Below are positions 52,369-63,400 of a stretch of DNA of 64,000 bases, piece after piece. The DNA is taken from NCBI GenBank assembly GCA_016786745.1, contig JAEUVS010000104.1:22104-86103 (forward strand). The letters are read 5' to 3'. Each line of letters starts with the position of its first letter. The first letter of the stretch is position 1. The notes under the pieces are model-generated. The model was given only the letters and a program-made list of their open reading frames with translations. It ran no database searches and was not told the DNA's origin. The stretch is from Chitinophagaceae bacterium (GTDB lineage Bacteria; Bacteroidota; Bacteroidia; Chitinophagales; Chitinophagaceae). Made by a program: the position numbers and the translations under genes.

Positions 52369-55300
52369 ATGATGAAACTTCAGCATTTTCTGTTGGTGCC
52401 GTGTTTGCTTTTTGCAACCCTTCTGACGGCCCAAACCAGGGTTATTACAGGTAAGGTAAGATCCTCTCAGGATCAGACTCCGATCGCCGGAGTTACCGTT
52501 GCCGTGAAAGGGACGCAAACAGCGACATCAACCGGTACCGACGGTACCTTTTCTCTCTCAGTTCCATCGGGTCGTGTTACCCTCGAACTTACTTCTGTAG
52601 CTTTCGCCTCAAGAGAAGTGGCGGTAGGCGAGGAAGAGAACAATCTTACCTTTGATCTTACCCCAACAACTACTCAGTTAAATGAGGTGGTTGTAACCGC
52701 CCTGGGTGTAAGCAAAAACAAAAGAAATCTTGCTTATTCCACCCAGACAGTGGAAACAAAGGACATGACAAAAGCCCGCGAAACGAATGTCGGAAACTCG
52801 CTTTCCGGTAAAATTGCGGGTGTTGACATTGTGCGTTCATCGCAGGGTGTCGGCTCAAATGTTCGTGTGGTGCTTAGGGGTGATAAAACATTTACAGGAA
52901 ACAGTGAAGCGTTCGTGGTAATCGACGGTATTCCCGGCGACCTCGGCAGTGTTAACCCCGACGACATCGCATCTATCAACGTGCTGAAAGGTTCTTCGGC
53001 GGCAGCGTTGTATGGTAGCCAGGCTGCCAACGGTGCGATAATGATTACTACTAAAAAAGGTGTTGCAGGTAAAACTTCAGTATCTGTAAACAGTAGTCTT
53101 CAACTCGACAAAGCGGTTAACCTGCACAACTTCCAGAACGTGTACGCGCAGGGTTCCAACGGCAACTATCTTAAAGATGCCGAAGCTGCATGGGGACCAA
53201 AAATGGAAGGACAGATCGTAAAAACATGGAGCATCGACCCGGCAGATTCAGCCAGCACTTACGCGCTGACTCCACACCCGGATAACTACGACAACTACTT
53301 CAGCCTCGGTAAAACATTCACAAATGGTGTTGCGCTCAGTGGCGGTGGCGACAATGTTCAAACCTACTTCTCCTACACCAATATTTATGGTAACGGTATA
53401 GTAGATAATAACAAATTCAACCGTCACAATTTCAACATCAGGGTGGGTGGCAATTTTACTGAAAAGCTTACGTTCGATGCCAAGCTCACTTACTTCTATC
53501 AGAAAGCCAACAACTACGTGAGGTCGGATGAAGACTTCTCGAATGTTAACAGGCAGATCGTTCGTTTACCATCTAACATAGATATTGACTACGCAAGGGA
53601 ACGTTACCAGTTCGTGAATGCCAATGGTGAATTAAAACAAAACTACTGGCACCCGAATTCAAACGGAGGTGAAAATCCTTTCTGGGTAAAATATAACGTT
53701 ACGAACTTCTTCGAATCGAATGCTATTAAAGGATTAGCATCGTTGAGTTACAAAATTCTTCCTTCACTCAACATCATGTTCCGCCAGGGTTTGAACAGAA
53801 CCGTAACCGACCAGGATGAAAAACGCTATTTCGATACATATGTAATTGCTAATACCGGTTATTATAATATCGGTAACAGCACTGCCACAACAAGCAACAG
53901 CGAATTGATGGCGATGTATAATAATACATTCGGTGATTTCAACTTCAGCGCAATCGTTGGGGGACTGATCACTAAAAGCAGTTTCAGACAACTTACTTCT
54001 ACAGCAAGTGAAATGGTGAACGAAAACATCTTCACACTCAACAACGCTGCACAGGGTAAACTGTCATCAGACGAAAACATAAACGCTACAGAAAAACACT
54101 CCGCATATGGAAGTGTTGACCTTAGCTATAAGAGCTATCTCGTAATGTCTGCAGCTATCAGGAACGACTGGACATCTACTCTTCCTCCCGACAACTGGTC
54201 ATATCCTTACGGTTCAGTGGGATTGACAGCAGTAATCTCGGATATGGTGACACTGCCGAAAGCTATTTCTTTCCTCAAACTCAGGGGATCAATAGCCAGA
54301 ACCGGTACAGACACCGATGCGTTCCAGACTTTCGAATATTACAATGTTAACCCGGGTGGAAGTATCTCAAAAAGTACGGTGCTTCCGCTGGGAGACAGCC
54401 TGAAACCGGAAATCACCACTTCAAGGGAACTCGGTTTAGACATCAATTTGCTGCAGAACAGGATCGGTCTTGAGTTTACTTATTATAAAACAAACTCCAA
54501 GGATCAGCTCGTAAGTGTGGCCACACCTCCTGCTTCTGGTTATTCCAGCAAGTTCATCAACGCTGGTGACATCCAGAACAAGGGTATTGAATTTACACTT
54601 AACGTAACGCCGGTTAAAACAGCAGACTTTACATGGACAGCCTATGTGAACTATGCAAAGAACGACAACAAGGTTCTTTCCATCGCACAGGCTTCTCCGG
54701 AGCTGATTCTAAGAAGCGACTTCATCAACCTGACGAAGATTGTTGAAGGCAAACCTCTCGGAGAAATGTACAGCCGTGGTTTATTGCGAGATTCTGCAAC
54801 AGGTACTCCGATTATACAGGATGACGGAAGGCCAGGTGTTACTGCAGCAAGAAGTGTATACCTCGGTAACAGCCGCGCAAAATGGAACGGTGGATTCGGA
54901 AGCAGGTTCACTTACAAAAACTTTGCACTCAGTTTTCTCGTAACTGCACGTATGGGTGGAAGGATTACATCGTTCACAGATGCCAACCTCGAAGGTGACG
55001 GTCTTTCTGAAAGAACGCTTGAGGGTAGAGACGGAATGGTACTTCCTGGTATGAAAGCCGACAAAACTCCGAACACAACATCAGTTACAGCTGAGCAATA
55101 CTGGAACATCCTCGGTGGTAGAAACACTCCTGTGGGCGAATTGTTCACTTACAGCTCATCAAATATCCGTATGAGGGAAGTAGTACTTACCTATACCATC
55201 CCGCAAAGCACACTTAGCAGAACTCCTATCAAGGGTGCAACGGTATCTCTCACAGGTCGTAACCTGTTCTTCTTCCGTAACGACGCGAAGAACTTCGATC

Positions 55301-55401
55301 CTGAAATGGTAGTAAGCACAGCTTCTGGTTCGATTGGTACTGAATCGTTCTGTTTACCGTACAGCCGTTCATTCGGTCTTAATCTTAACCTGAACTTCTA
55401 A
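52369..55401 (+). CDS. SusC/RagA family TonB-linked transporter (no STN)
   Basis: The 1010-residue outer-membrane transporter has a signal peptide (LVPCLLFATLLTAQ), regulatory beta-domain (ITGKVRSSQDQTPIAGVTVA), plug (RVVLRGDKTFTGNSEAFVVI, INVLKGSSAAALYGSQAANG) and barrel ending FGLNLNLNF. It is related to the SusC at 25465 but lacks its STN domain, so it is not a signalling receptor. Codon choice is strongly biased to AAC, TTC, ACC, GGT and CGT, unlike the two other SusC genes, which suggests high expression. Two adjacent ATG codons begin it. The SusD partner starts 16 bases downstream. Confidence 0.95.
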   Translation: MMKLQHFLLVPCLLFATLLTAQTRVITGKVRSSQDQTPIAGVTVAVKGTQTATSTGTDGTFSLSVPSGRVTLELTSVAFASREVAVGEEENNLTFDLTPTTTQLNEVVVTALGVSKNKRNLAYSTQTVETKDMTKARETNVGNSLSGKIAGVDIVRSSQGVGSNVRVVLRGDKTFTGNSEAFVVIDGIPGDLGSVNPDDIASINVLKGSSAAALYGSQAANGAIMITTKKGVAGKTSVSVNSSLQLDKAVNLHNFQNVYAQGSNGNYLKDAEAAWGPKMEGQIVKTWSIDPADSASTYALTPHPDNYDNYFSLGKTFTNGVALSGGGDNVQTYFSYTNIYGNGIVDNNKFNRHNFNIRVGGNFTEKLTFDAKLTYFYQKANNYVRSDEDFSNVNRQIVRLPSNIDIDYARERYQFVNANGELKQNYWHPNSNGGENPFWVKYNVTNFFESNAIKGLASLSYKILPSLNIMFRQGLNRTVTDQDEKRYFDTYVIANTGYYNIGNSTATTSNSELMAMYNNTFGDFNFSAIVGGLITKSSFRQLTSTASEMVNENIFTLNNAAQGKLSSDENINATEKHSAYGSVDLSYKSYLVMSAAIRNDWTSTLPPDNWSYPYGSVGLTAVISDMVTLPKAISFLKLRGSIARTGTDTDAFQTFEYYNVNPGGSISKSTVLPLGDSLKPEITTSRELGLDINLLQNRIGLEFTYYKTNSKDQLVSVATPPASGYSSKFINAGDIQNKGIEFTLNVTPVKTADFTWTAYVNYAKNDNKVLSIAQASPELILRSDFINLTKIVEGKPLGEMYSRGLLRDSATGTPIIQDDGRPGVTAARSVYLGNSRAKWNGGFGSRFTYKNFALSFLVTARMGGRITSFTDANLEGDGLSERTLEGRDGMVLPGMKADKTPNTTSVTAEQYWNILGGRNTPVGELFTYSSSNIRMREVVLTYTIPQSTLSRTPIKGATVSLTGRNLFFFRNDAKNFDPEMVVSTASGSIGTESFCLPYSRSFGLNLNLNF

Positions 55402-55417
55402 TAATAGAAATGAAATA

Positions 55418-57001
55418 ATGATGATTATGAAAAATAATATAACAGGGTTTAATCTTCTCGCTGTGATGTGCCTTGTGGTGACATTTTCATCCTGCACAAA
55501 AAACTTTGAAGAATTAAATACCGATAAAACCCGGATCGTGACATTAAAGGGTAAACAGCTGGATAAGTTGTTTACTACTGCGGAGTATGCCGGTATCACC
55601 AACACCGACCAGTGGGCCGGTGGATACCAGCTCCTTCAGTCACTCTATACCGACGAGCAGGCTCAGTTCTTCGCGTGTACACAGCCTCGCTTCCCGAGCG
55701 ACCGTAACACGATGGTGGGTAACTGGATCAACGGCGGATGGGGTGCATTCCTGCAGGGCGCGAACACGCTGGCATCTATCATAAAAAACACCGGTCCTGA
55801 GTCAGAGGTTCCGGACCCGGTAAGGCACGCCGTGGCGCAAATCTGGAAGGTTTATATATACATGCCGATGACCGATATGTTCGGTCCGATACCATACTCA
55901 CAGGTGGGTAATGGTGAAGACCAGGTGTTGTACGACAGCCAGGAATCGATCTACCAGGATTTCATGGTGTCCCTTGCAGATGCTACAGCAGTTTTAAACC
56001 AGAACATTTCGCAGGGAACCACCTTTGCGGATGGTGACGTAATATTTGACGGAAACCTTAATAAGTGGCTGAAATTCGGAAATAGTCTCCGCCTGAGGGT
56101 GGCAATGCGTGTTTCAAGAGTTGACGCTGGAAAGGCGCAATCTGAGGCAGAGGCTGCTGCAAATGACCAGGGTGGATTGATAACAGAAAACGCTGATAAC
56201 GCATTCATGAGGCCTTCTCCTCCAAACTATCTTAACCCTCTCGGTGTTATCTCCGAGTGGGGTGAGTTCAGGATGAGTGCCTCTATGGAGAGTATCATGA
56301 AAGGTTACAGCGACCCGCGTATTCCTAAATACTGGGAGCCTACCAAGAATAACGGTGGCTACAAGGGTATCCGCAACGGTTTAACCATTGAGCAGATGTC
56401 TGAAGTTCCAAACAGCAACGAAAACAACAGTAACGTTCCTTCAAGGTTCCAGAATGCAGCAAACACTACAGAACCTCATGGTTTGATGGTAGCAGCCGAA
56501 ACATGGTTCAACCTGGCAGAGGCAAAATTGAACGGCTGGAATGTTAGCTCGCTTTCTCCAAAAGAACTGTACGAAGGCGGTATTGCTGCTTCTATGGCAC
56601 AGTGGGGTGTATCCGGTGGCGACGTTACCACTTACATCGCCAGCAATGCTTTACCAATCGCTTTAAGCGATATTTATAATACACCAGCGGCTTCTAATAT
56701 TCCTGTAGCATGGGGCGCAACCGAAGCGGTGCAAAGGGAACAGATCGGAACCCAGAAATGGCTCGCTTTATATCCGTCAATGAGCCCTGAGGCCTGGTCA
56801 GAATTCAGACGTACGGGTTATCCGAAGTTGTTACCAAGGTTGAACAACGATAACCCTGAACTGTCAACTTCTGCAGATGCAATGAAGAGGCTGATATTCC
56901 CGCCTGATGAATCTATCATCAACCCTGCGGGATATCAATCCGGCGTCGGCTTCCTCGGCGGCGACAGGAATAACATTCCGATGTGGTGGGATGTAGATTA
57001 A
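55418..57001 (+). CDS. SusD/RagB family lipoprotein
   Basis: The 527-residue surface lipoprotein has its signal ending TFSSC (lipobox Cys about residue 26). Its TKNFEELNTDKTRIVTLKGK start, KFGNSLRLRVAMRVSRV helix and PMWWDVD end mark it as SusD. It is a clear paralogue of the SusD at 28779, so the two systems probably bind related glycans. It shares the optimal codon use of the SusC gene before it. A terminator follows 27 bases after the stop, ending the SusC/SusD unit. Confidence 0.95.
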   Translation: MMIMKNNITGFNLLAVMCLVVTFSSCTKNFEELNTDKTRIVTLKGKQLDKLFTTAEYAGITNTDQWAGGYQLLQSLYTDEQAQFFACTQPRFPSDRNTMVGNWINGGWGAFLQGANTLASIIKNTGPESEVPDPVRHAVAQIWKVYIYMPMTDMFGPIPYSQVGNGEDQVLYDSQESIYQDFMVSLADATAVLNQNISQGTTFADGDVIFDGNLNKWLKFGNSLRLRVAMRVSRVDAGKAQSEAEAAANDQGGLITENADNAFMRPSPPNYLNPLGVISEWGEFRMSASMESIMKGYSDPRIPKYWEPTKNNGGYKGIRNGLTIEQMSEVPNSNENNSNVPSRFQNAANTTEPHGLMVAAETWFNLAEAKLNGWNVSSLSPKELYEGGIAASMAQWGVSGGDVTTYIASNALPIALSDIYNTPAASNIPVAWGATEAVQREQIGTQKWLALYPSMSPEAWSEFRRTGYPKLLPRLNNDNPELSTSADAMKRLIFPPDESIINPAGYQSGVGFLGGDRNNIPMWWDVD

Positions 57002-57028
57002 CGAGTTTGTTATTTATTGAATAAATTG

Positions 57029-57058
57029 AAGGCCACTTCGTAATTGGAGTGGCCTTTT
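57029..57058 (+). terminator. Strong terminator after the third SusC/SusD pair
   Basis: AAGGCCACT - ten-base loop - AGTGGCCTT is a perfect nine-base stem ending in a short T-rich tail (TTTT then CTCT). It lies between the SusD stop and the first FG-GAP gene (start 57068), so those downstream genes get reduced read-through or have their own promoter. Confidence 0.85.
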
Positions 57059-57067
57059 CTCTAAATT

Positions 57068-60000
57068 ATGCTACGGAAAATATCTGCCTACATATCAATC
57101 GTCGTTATCTGCGCGTGCGGCGACTCGTCTGATAAAATGTTTACGAAAATTTCATCCTCTTCGTCGAACATCAATTTTAAAAATTTACTGATAGAAGATG
57201 AGCAGTTCAATGTGCTCAGCTATCCTTACTTCTACAATGGAGGCGGCGTGGCCGTTGGCGATGTAAACAACGATGGACTGCCTGATGTGTTCTTTACAGG
57301 CAACATGGTCAAGAACCGGCTTTATCTTAACAGGGGCAACTTCGAGTTTGAAGATATCACCGTGCAAAGTACGGTTGCGGATAAGCAGGGATGGTGTACC
57401 GGCGCAACGATGGCCGATGTAAACGCTGACGGATGGCTCGACATCTATGTTTGCCGAAGCGCCGATGGCGATGCCACAAGAAGAAAAAATCTTTTATTCA
57501 TCAATAATAAAGACAACACATTTTCGGAACAGGCGGAACAATACGGCATAGCCGATAACGGTTACAGCACGCATGCCGCTTTCTTCGACTATGACAAAGA
57601 CAACGACCTGGATCTTGTGGTGATCAATCACAGTCAGAAACAGTACATGCAGGGTCAGCAGGAAAAACCAGGAATAAGACAGCAGAAGGTTCCTGAGTAC
57701 AGCACACATCTTTACCGCAACGACAACGGCAAATATTCAAATGTTACCGATGCGGCCGGCATTACATCGAATGTGCTCACTTTTGGATTGGGTGTGGCCA
57801 TAAGCGATCTCAACAACGATACCTGGCCCGATATATATATCAGCAACGATTTTAATGAAGCGGATTATTGTTTCATCAACCAGCGTGATGGGACTTTCAA
57901 AGAGATGGCGAGTGAAATATTTTCATACACCAGCCTGTTCAGCATGGGTAACAATGCGTCGGATATTAATAATGATGGGTTAACGGATATTGTTACGCTC
58001 GACATGCTGCCTGAAGGAAATTATTTGCAGAAGATGCACAACGGATCGGAGAACTTCGACAAGTTCCAGTTTCTATTCAGTAAAGGGTTTTCGAAACAGT
58101 ATAGTCGCAATATGCTGCAGGTGAACCGCGGCGATGGCACTTTCGACGAGGTCGGACAATTTTCAGGAATCAGTAATACGGATTGGAGCTGGGCGCCGCT
58201 TGTTGCAGATTTCGACAATGATGGCAATAAGGATATTTTCATTAGCAATGGATATGTGAAGGATTACACCGACATGGACTACCTGAAATACAATGTAGAC
58301 ATCATTATGGAGCGTGATCCCGCAAAGCAGGAAGAGATGATGAAGGACAGGATGAACAAGCTCCCTGAAATAAAAATTCCAAACTACGTATACAGGAACG
58401 AAGGCCACCTCCAGTTTTCAAATAAAACAGCAGAGTGGGGTCTCGATGAAGCTGTAATAGCCGCTGGTGCAGCATATGCTGACCTCGACAACGACGGTGA
58501 CCTTGATATTGTTACCAACAATTGCAATGACATCGCAAGTGTGTACCGGAATAATACGATTGAAAAGAACCCACAATCAAAATTCCTGAGAATAAAATTG
58601 AAGGGAAGCGGGCAGAACCTGTTTGGTATCGGCGCTAAAGTGCAGGTGAATTCGGATAGTACTTGGCAGACAGAGGAATTGATGCCGTCGAGAGGGTTTC
58701 AGTCGAGCGTGGATTATGTGTTGAACTTTGGTTTCCCTAAAAATGATTCTTTAAAAACCGTAAATGTTTACTGGGCGAACGGATATTTTTCAAATGTGGT
58801 GGTTGACACCGCCATGAACAGGACGGTGGTTATTGATATTAAAGATGCAAAACCTGGCGCGGGGCCCGATTCGCTTCCTGGCCATCGGCGCGATGGTACT
58901 TATTATTCATTCACAGATTCTCTTCCATTTAAACACACGGAAAATACCTACAACGATTTTACACAACAGGTACTGCTTCCGCAATGGTTCAGCAGGCAGG
59001 GTCCCGCGATGGCAAAGGGTGATATTAATGGAGATAAGATTGAAGATGTGTTTATAGGCGGAGCAAAAGGACAGGCGGGTGTATTTTTTCTGCAGGATAA
59101 AAATGGAAAATTTAAAAGATACGACGACGCAGCGTTGGACGTGGATGCTGCGTTTGAAGATATTACCGCGGCGCTATTCGACGCTGATGGCGATGGTGAT
59201 AACGATTTGTTGGTAGGCAGCGGTGGATATGAATTGCAGCCGAATGATCCGTTGCTGCAAAACAGGTTGTACATCAACAACGGCGGCCGGTTCACGCGTT
59301 CAAAAGATTTACCCGCCGATGCGATCAACGATAACGCGATCGCCGTTGCTGATTTCAATGGCGATGGTGCGTTAGATATCTTTAATGGCGGCTTCTGCGT
59401 TCCGGGAAAATATCCCGAAGCCAGCGGATCGCAATTGTTATTGAATGACGGAAAAGGAAATTTCACGAAAAACGAAAACTGGACCAAAAATTTCAATGCA
59501 GAAAACTTGTTGACATCATCTGCAGCAGCAGACATCAATAAGGATGGGAAACAGGATTTAATTATTGCCGGCCACTGGATGGGAATCGAGATATGGCTGA
59601 ATCGCAACGATCACTTCGAACGCGACACTTCATCAGCCGAAGCGAATCGTCGTGGATTATATAATACACTTACGGTGACAGATGTAGATAATGATGGAGA
59701 CGTAGATATCTTTGCCGGCAACCAGGGCCTGAACACTCAGTTTAAAACCACTGAACAGGAACCGATGGAAATGTATTATGGCGATTTTGATGGAAACGGC
59801 ACAGTGGAGCCGATCATTTCATACTACATCGATCATAAGTCGTGGCCGATATACAGTCGTGATGACCTGATCCAGCAAATTCCCGCTTATAACAAAAAAT
59901 TCCTGTATTACAGCGACTATGCAAAGGCTGATATGGATATGATTTTGGGAGATAAAAAATCGTCTGCCAAACATTACTCAGCATCGCAGATGGAAAGTGT

Positions 60001-60358
60001 ATTCCTCGAAAATAATAACGGGCGTTTTATTGTTCATGAACTACCAAAGGAAGCGCAGTGGTACCCGATCTATAATATTTCGGTGATAAAAGATGGCGCA
60101 GACGGAATAATGCAAATTATCACTACAGGTAATCAATCGTTATCGAGAATAAAATTTGGCGCATATGGCGCAGGACAGGGAGATGTGTTTGAATTGAAAC
60201 AAGAGAACGTGCAGTTCAATAGAATATCACCTGAAATGTCGGGATTAAAAATAAAAGGAGATGTAAGAAACGCGGTTGTAACCAATAACTCAATAATCTT
60301 TGGCATAAACAACGAGAAACCTGTAATCTATCGTACCCCGATCTTTTCCAATAAATAG
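57068..60358 (+). CDS. FG-GAP/VCBS-repeat lipoprotein with ASPIC/UnbV domain, copy 1
   Basis: The 1096-residue surface or periplasmic protein has a signal with lipobox-like ICAC (Cys17). Many FG-GAP/VCBS beta-propeller units carry D-x-N-x-D-G calcium loops (VGDVNNDGLPDVFFTGNMVK, MADVNADGWLDIYVCRSAD). An ASPIC/UnbV (CRTAC1-like) domain lies at about 517-587 (GIGAKVQVN, MPSRGFQSSVDYVLNFGF), then more FG-GAP repeats to the end. Such proteins are common beside SusC/SusD genes in Bacteroidota and probably bind extracellular glycans or proteins; no enzyme activity is known. It forms a tandem pair with the next gene. Confidence 0.92.
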   Translation: MLRKISAYISIVVICACGDSSDKMFTKISSSSSNINFKNLLIEDEQFNVLSYPYFYNGGGVAVGDVNNDGLPDVFFTGNMVKNRLYLNRGNFEFEDITVQSTVADKQGWCTGATMADVNADGWLDIYVCRSADGDATRRKNLLFINNKDNTFSEQAEQYGIADNGYSTHAAFFDYDKDNDLDLVVINHSQKQYMQGQQEKPGIRQQKVPEYSTHLYRNDNGKYSNVTDAAGITSNVLTFGLGVAISDLNNDTWPDIYISNDFNEADYCFINQRDGTFKEMASEIFSYTSLFSMGNNASDINNDGLTDIVTLDMLPEGNYLQKMHNGSENFDKFQFLFSKGFSKQYSRNMLQVNRGDGTFDEVGQFSGISNTDWSWAPLVADFDNDGNKDIFISNGYVKDYTDMDYLKYNVDIIMERDPAKQEEMMKDRMNKLPEIKIPNYVYRNEGHLQFSNKTAEWGLDEAVIAAGAAYADLDNDGDLDIVTNNCNDIASVYRNNTIEKNPQSKFLRIKLKGSGQNLFGIGAKVQVNSDSTWQTEELMPSRGFQSSVDYVLNFGFPKNDSLKTVNVYWANGYFSNVVVDTAMNRTVVIDIKDAKPGAGPDSLPGHRRDGTYYSFTDSLPFKHTENTYNDFTQQVLLPQWFSRQGPAMAKGDINGDKIEDVFIGGAKGQAGVFFLQDKNGKFKRYDDAALDVDAAFEDITAALFDADGDGDNDLLVGSGGYELQPNDPLLQNRLYINNGGRFTRSKDLPADAINDNAIAVADFNGDGALDIFNGGFCVPGKYPEASGSQLLLNDGKGNFTKNENWTKNFNAENLLTSSAAADINKDGKQDLIIAGHWMGIEIWLNRNDHFERDTSSAEANRRGLYNTLTVTDVDNDGDVDIFAGNQGLNTQFKTTEQEPMEMYYGDFDGNGTVEPIISYYIDHKSWPIYSRDDLIQQIPAYNKKFLYYSDYAKADMDMILGDKKSSAKHYSASQMESVFLENNNGRFIVHELPKEAQWYPIYNISVIKDGADGIMQIITTGNQSLSRIKFGAYGAGQGDVFELKQENVQFNRISPEMSGLKIKGDVRNAVVTNNSIIFGINNEKPVIYRTPIFSNK

Positions 60359-60424
60359 TACCCTAACCTGTTCCATTGAATGACGAAGGATCCGCTCTAA
60401 AAAGGTGAACAACTTACATTACGG

Positions 60425-63400
60425 ATGAAACTCTCATTTCGCGTCCTGCCCCTGGCTGCATGGTCGCTGTGCGCATGCACAGGTGACACGGAGAAAATGT
60501 TTTCTGATCTTCATCACGGAGACACAGGAATCGACTTCCGCAACCTTATCGTGGAAGATGAATCCTTAAACGTCGCGCACTATATCTACTTCTATAACGG
60601 CGCTGGAGTTGCCATTGGGGATATCAACAACGATGGACTCGCGGATGTATTTTTTACCGGCAACATGGTAAAGAACAGGCTCTACCTCAACAAGGGCGAT
60701 CTCGAATTTGAGAATATCACTAACAACAGCGGTGTTGCAGAAAAACAGGGTTGGTGCACAGGCACTACGATGGTTGACATCAACCATGATGGTTTTCTCG
60801 ACATTTATGTGTGCCGCAGCGCCGATGACAATGCCGAGAAAAGGAAAAACCTGCTCTTTGTAAACAATGGTGATTTAACTTTTAGCGAACAGGCTGAAAA
60901 GTACGGCCTCGCCGACAATGGCTATTCCACGCAGGCCACTTTTTTCGATTACGATAAAGATGGTGATCTTGATTGCTTCGTTTTGAATCATTCCGTTTCG
61001 ATGTATTCGACGGGTGTTACCGAAAATCCGGACATACGCAATAAAAAACTTCCAGAGTACGCGAGCCGGCTGTATCGCAACGATGCGGGATATTTCAGGG
61101 ATGTGAGTGATGCAGCGGGTATCATTTCAAATGTGCTCAGTTTTGGACTTGGAGTGGCCACTTCCGATTTCAACAATGATGGATGGACGGATATATACGT
61201 GTCGAACGATTTCAAGGAGTCAGACTATTTATTCATGAATAATGGGAATGGCACGTTCACTGAAAATTTTGCGGCATGTATGGATATAACGTCTCTGAAT
61301 TCGATGGGAAGCGACGCCGCTGATTACAATAATGATGGCTTCACCGACCTGGTAACGCTCGATATGTTGTCGGAGGACAACTATCTCCAGAAAACCCACG
61401 CCGGCTCAAATAATTTTGATAAAACAAACTTTCTCATCTCAAAAGGATTTCAGCCGCAGTACATGCGGAACATGCTGCAGAAAAACAACGGGGACGGCAC
61501 ATTTTCAGAGATCGGCCAGATAGCGGGAATATCGAACACCGACTGGAGCTGGTCGGCCCTGCTTTGCGATTTCGATGGAGATACCAAAAAGGATCTTTAT
61601 ATCAGCAACGGCTTTGTAAAGGATTTTTCTGACCTGGATTTTGTGGCTTATTCTACAGATAAACTCATGAAACGGCAGCAGGGCGAAGAAGGAATTTCAT
61701 TCGAGGAAACGATTGAAAAAATGCCCACTATCAAGTTGTCGAACTATATGTTCAGAAATGATAGCGCCGGATTGTTTTCGAATGTTACAAAACAATGGGG
61801 GTTGGATAAACTCGTAATCGCCTCCGGCGCCGCATATGGCGACCTTGACAACGACGGTGATGTGGACCTGGTAATAAATAACTCCAATGACTATGCGTCT
61901 GTTTTTAGAAATAACAGCCGCGAAAATTTGAAAAATAATTTCATCAGCATAAAACTTCAGGGCACAGATGAAAACAGGAATGGAGTCGGGGCGAAAGTGA
62001 AACTGTTTTGTGGCGGCCAGTTATTAATGCAGGAGCAGTTTCCTGCTCGCGGCTACCAGTCGTCGGTAGATGTGGTGATTAATTTTGGTTTGGGGAAAAT
62101 CGGGGTGATTGATTCGCTTCATATCACCTGGCCCGATAACCGTATGCAGGTTTTGAAAAATGTACCGGTTAATCAAACGCTAACTCTCAAAGCCGCAGAT
62201 GCAAATGTCATGACGACTCCTGCTGTGCAAAAAGCCAGGACGCTGTTTGAAAGGATCGCTCAAACAGAGATGAGCCATTCAGAAAACCAGTTCAACGATT
62301 TTACTGTACAACCACTTTTGCTGAATTTCCTGTCGCGCCAGGGACCGTGCATGGCGAAGGCCGATATTAACAGGGATGGACGGGAAGATGTTTTTATTGG
62401 TGGAGCGAAAGGAAAACCTGCGCAGTTGTTCCTTCAAAATGTTAATGGTTCATTCAACAGGCTGCGGCAGCCTTCAATTGAAAATGATTCGTTGAGCGAA
62501 CATACCTCCAGCGTATTTTTTGATGCGGATAATGATGGTGACGTTGATCTTTTCATTGGATCCGGTGGTTTTGAATTTTCGGCGGATGATGCGCAATTAC
62601 AGAGCCGGCTATATCTGAATGATGGAAAAGGAAACTTCACAAAGTCTGTCAACACCCTGCCGGAAATGCGCATCAGTACGGGTTGCGCAAAAGCTGCTGA
62701 TATGGATAACGACGGCGATATTGATTTATTTATTGGTGGCAGGGTTGTTCCTGGCAGGTATCCCCTAACGCCATCGAGCATGATACTGGCGAACGATGGT
62801 CGTGGTTATTTTACAGATGTCACCGACCAGGTGGCACCGGCCATCAGGAAAATAGGGATGGTAACTGATGCCGTGTGGCTCGATGTTGATAAAAATGGAA
62901 GTAACGATTTAATTGTTGTTGGCGAATGGATGCCGATAACGGTGTTTCTGAACAAATCCGGCAAATTCGAAGACGCTTCGAAACAATATATTCCATTTGC
63001 ATCTTCAGGGTGGTGGAATAAAATTCTTGCTGATGATTTTGACGGCGATGGTGATGTGGACCTTATCATTGGTAATGCAGGCACGAACCTGCAGTTTCGC
63101 GCGAGTGTGAACGAGCCGTTAAGCCTTTATTTCAAAGACTTTGACGGCAATGGATCGATTGATCCGATATTTTGTTATTATATCCAGGGTGTTTCTTATC
63201 CGGCGGCTTCGCGGGATGACCTTCTTGAACAACTTCCCGGCCTTAAGAAAAAGTTTAATGCGTATTCCGTTTATGCAAAAGCTACCATCAAAGATGTGTT
63301 TTCTACTGAACAGTTGAAAGATGCCGGCGTGCTTAAAGCGGAGATGCTCAGCACCGTTTACCTGCAAAACGATGGAGGCAGTTTCAGTATTAAAAATCTG

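Noticed and set aside
58948..59607. 219-codon minus-strand open frame inside the first FG-GAP gene
   Set aside because: Antisense to calcium-loop repeats; the Ser/Pro-rich translation mirrors the Asp/Gly codons and has no family features.
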